64,000 nt of DNA from Emiliania huxleyi CCMP1516 (Eukaryota; Haptophyta; Isochrysidales; Noelaerhabdaceae). The notes under the pieces were generated by a model. The model was not told the DNA's origin and did no database searches. It worked only from the letters and a program-made list of their open reading frames with translations. This document shows positions 61,870 through 64,000 of the stretch, piece by piece. A program made the translations under genes and the position numbers. Position 1 is the first letter of the stretch. Every line of letters begins with the position of its first letter. Location of the stretch: assembly GCF_000372725.1 (NCBI RefSeq), contig NW_005201732.1:142743-206742 (forward strand). The letters run 5' to 3'.

Positions 61870-63712
61870 GTCTGGGGGGGCGACCCCCCCATCTTTGTTT
61901 ACCGATGCGTCCTAGAATGCAAAAACGCATTCTGGACGCACTTTTCATCTCAAAGATACCATGTGTCTCGGGTACACAGGGCATTCTAGGATGCGATGGC
62001 TGTCCTGGAGATAGCCGCGCCGTGTCTTTTGTTACGCGTTCCATCTTAGACGCCACAAGCATCTATAGATGCACAGCTGTTCTGAGATGGCACTTGCATA
62101 CTAGCTCACATTTTACTATACTTGGACAGGGAAGCGTCTCAGGAGACACCGTGTGTCGGGTGCACCGGGCACCGAGGGGGGAGCAGGGAGCCAGGGAGCA
62201 CGAAAAGGCGGTGTGATCTCTCGGCACCCCCTGGGGGCCCTGCCTTGAGTGCTCGTGTGAGGTCTCTCCTCGCGGCCTGCCCCTCCTGGAGAACCAGGTT
62301 CTCAGCACCGCGCATGCATCTGCTCGCGCCACGAGCTCTGGGCGCAAAGACCAAAGTTGCATGCACTGCTTACGACGATCCGACGGCGACGCCGCCTCTC
62401 CCCCCCCACCAACCAGTTTGCGCGGCAGGTAGCGGGGCCAGTTCGAGGCTGAGGGCGTGGGCGTGCGCCTAGACACGGAAGACAGCGTACTTCCGAGAGT
62501 CGGCCAGCCGCGCGGTTTTTCTTGTTTGACTTGGCGATTTGAGGGACCGGGCATCCCGACTCGCTCCTGCTCCTGCTCCTGCTCCTGCTCCTCGCTCCTC
62601 GCTCGGTGAGCTGTCGCCCACCAGCGCGCGGCGACCGCGCGCACACCGTGCCCGCCGGCTCGCCGCCCTCCTCACCACCCGTCGGCGCTGTCCGCAGGCA
62701 TGTGAGTCAGAACGGCGACCGCGCAGCGCGCACGGGTGTCTTGCTCGCCACCACCCTCTCGCCCCCGCTCCGTGACCGCCGCCGCCCGCGCCACCGCCGC
62801 CGCCAACACCGCCTCGCGCCTCGCGCCTCGCTCTCGCCGCCCCCGCCGCCCGCCCTCGACCTCGCGACGGCGTCCTTCTGGGGATCTGCGGGTGGCTTGC
62901 CCGCCTCGCCGCCGCCCCCACAGCGTGACCGCTTCCGCCGCCCCCACAGCGTGACCGCTTCCGCTCGATCGGTGAGCCGTCGCCCACCACGCGCGCTCTC
63001 ACGGCGACCGCGGGCCGCTCATCGCCTCCGCCACGTCGCAGGTGTTTGATCTGGGCAGGAAGCGGCGCTGGTGACGGCAACCGGCAGCCACGTGCACGGA
63101 GTGCTAAGCGAGGTGCCTGTGTCCAAGTCTGAGTAGCCCGTGGCCGTGAGTGGCGTCAGGGGCAGTGTTCTGTGACTGTGTCCTGTGCGTGCTGTTCAGT
63201 GTGAGTCGGTGCAGCGGTGGGCCTGCTGCCGCTGCCACACGTGAGAGCCGCTGTCCGTGCCCCAGCACGTTGCGCGGAGAGGCTATAGGGCGCCCACCCA
63301 CGAGTGCTCGGGTGGGCGCGCCGCGGCTGTGCGAGTAGTAGCGCAGCAGCCGCGGCGCACAGCCGGGGGCACGGCCCGCCGCGCAGCGCTCGCCACACCG
63401 ATTTTCGTTTTCTTTTTTGTTTTTATACGTGCGTGTATTTCTTGAGATCCACACGCTGTTCAAAATATGCGCGCGTCTTCTGAGACACGCGCTGTTCACA
63501 GTATGCACCGCGGCGCGTCTTTTGAGACAGCAACGCCAATCGGAGATGCCGCGAGCAATTCGGGATGCGCGGAGCAACTAATATAGACTCGCGCATCTTA
63601 GGATGCTCGAGCATACCGAGGACAGCGAGCGTCTAAGTAGGAGGCCTACTAGACGCACTCTAATCCAGAGACGCATTCGGTAAACAAAGATGGGGGGGTC
63701 GCCCCCCCAGAC
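61870..63712. mobile_element. non-autonomous TIR DNA transposon, 1843 bp
   Basis: The ends are 42-43-bp inverted repeats (61870-61911 and 63670-63712; GTCTGGGGGGGCGACCCCCC and then CATCTTTGTTTACC), differing by one base insertion. The 5-mer GCACC flanks both sides (61865-61869 and 63713-63717), a clean target-site duplication. Just inside the left end, GCGTCCTAGAATGC and GCATTCTGGACGC form a second hairpin, and ATGCNNC-type palindromes recur at 61975-62080 and 63480-63640. No transposase is seen; the interior is GC-rich with a CTCCTG hexamer array at about 62566-62600. The superfamily is not clear from the ends. Confidence 0.85.
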
Positions 63713-63894
63713 GCACCTCGGTGTCTGTTGCCTGTGCGCTGTGCGGTGCTGTGAGTGCCACCAATGAAGCAATGTAAGAGCTTCATATACACTTAAAATA
63801 TCGCCCCCAGGACGCGCAGGCGAAAAGCGAAAAATGGCGAAAATGCGGCCGAACACGGTACACGCCTCTGGCGTCTGGGAGTCCTCTCACCTCT

Positions 63895-64000
63895 TGGGAC
63901 TGAGGGAGGGTGTAGAGGATGTAGAGTGTACGGAGCGATGTAGAGCTGTAGAGATGTAGAGCGCTCTGGAGCGCTGTAGAGCGCTGTAGAGCTCTACATC
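63895..64000. repeat. GTAGAGC-type short array
   Basis: Imperfect units of GATGTAGAG and GCGCTGTAGA run to the window end, ending in GAGCTCTACATC, which can pair with GATGTAGAGC upstream. The array continues beyond the window. Confidence 0.7.

Noticed and set aside
62469-63080. Arg/Ala-rich minus-strand frame inside the TIR element as a transposase
   Set aside because: No catalytic motif or fold hint; composition matches the high GC content only.

Overview
The window reads as nuclear DNA of a GC-rich, flagellated alga with a secondary red-type plastid, most likely a haptophyte; a pelagophyte-type stramenopile is not excluded. Reasons: multi-exon eukaryotic genes; plastid-type proteins with a signal-peptide-like start followed by a basic or Ala-rich transit-like stretch (bL9, an EamA transporter, an OPR protein); an axonemal gene (DRC7); a type I polyketide synthase remnant; Ty1/copia retroelement DNA; and introns that mostly start with GC rather than GT. 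No rRNA, tRNA or CRISPR array was recognised. Layout: 0-3.4 kb holds the 3' end of a Gly/Met-rich protein gene, an isopenicillin-N-synthase-like dioxygenase on the minus strand and a broken Gig2/PARP-like fragment. 3.4-6.2 kb is repeat-rich and gene-poor. 6.3-11 kb is a three-exon ankyrin-repeat gene with an internal duplication. 11.3-14 kb holds a small two-helix membrane ORF and an EamA-type transporter. 14.5-16.4 kb is an eight-exon OPR-like gene, minus strand. 16.4-22.7 kb is an apparently whole Copia element with LTRs that look identical, lying directly upstream of the OPR start codon. 22.7-25.4 kb holds a zinc-finger ORF of unknown kind and an OTU-type protease gene. 26.2-31.3 kb is an ABCG-type half transporter with many minisatellite-bearing introns. 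31.8-34 kb holds a metacaspase-like gene and a prolyl-4-hydroxylase-like gene. 34-41 kb has an RCC1 fragment, a conserved plastid-type protein, membrane proteins, and the full F-box/RCC1 gene. 42-49.5 kb is the most ordinary stretch: inorganic pyrophosphatase, DRC7, two unknown genes and plastid bL9. 49.7-53.4 kb is repeats plus a PKS remnant. 53.4-58.3 kb is a FEN1/XPG-like nuclease gene fused to alanine-rich repeats and a WW domain. 60.7-61.7 kb is a lipase-like hydrolase, followed by a 1.84-kb non-autonomous DNA transposon with 42-bp inverted ends. The most striking signal is a set of introns of 66-78 nt, several exactly 69-71 nt, bounded by 8-bp or longer direct repeats in which the intron start copies the start of the downstream exon. 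In the ABC transporter gene such units are tandemly duplicated. This looks like recent, ongoing intron gain (introner-like elements or a tandem-duplication mechanism).
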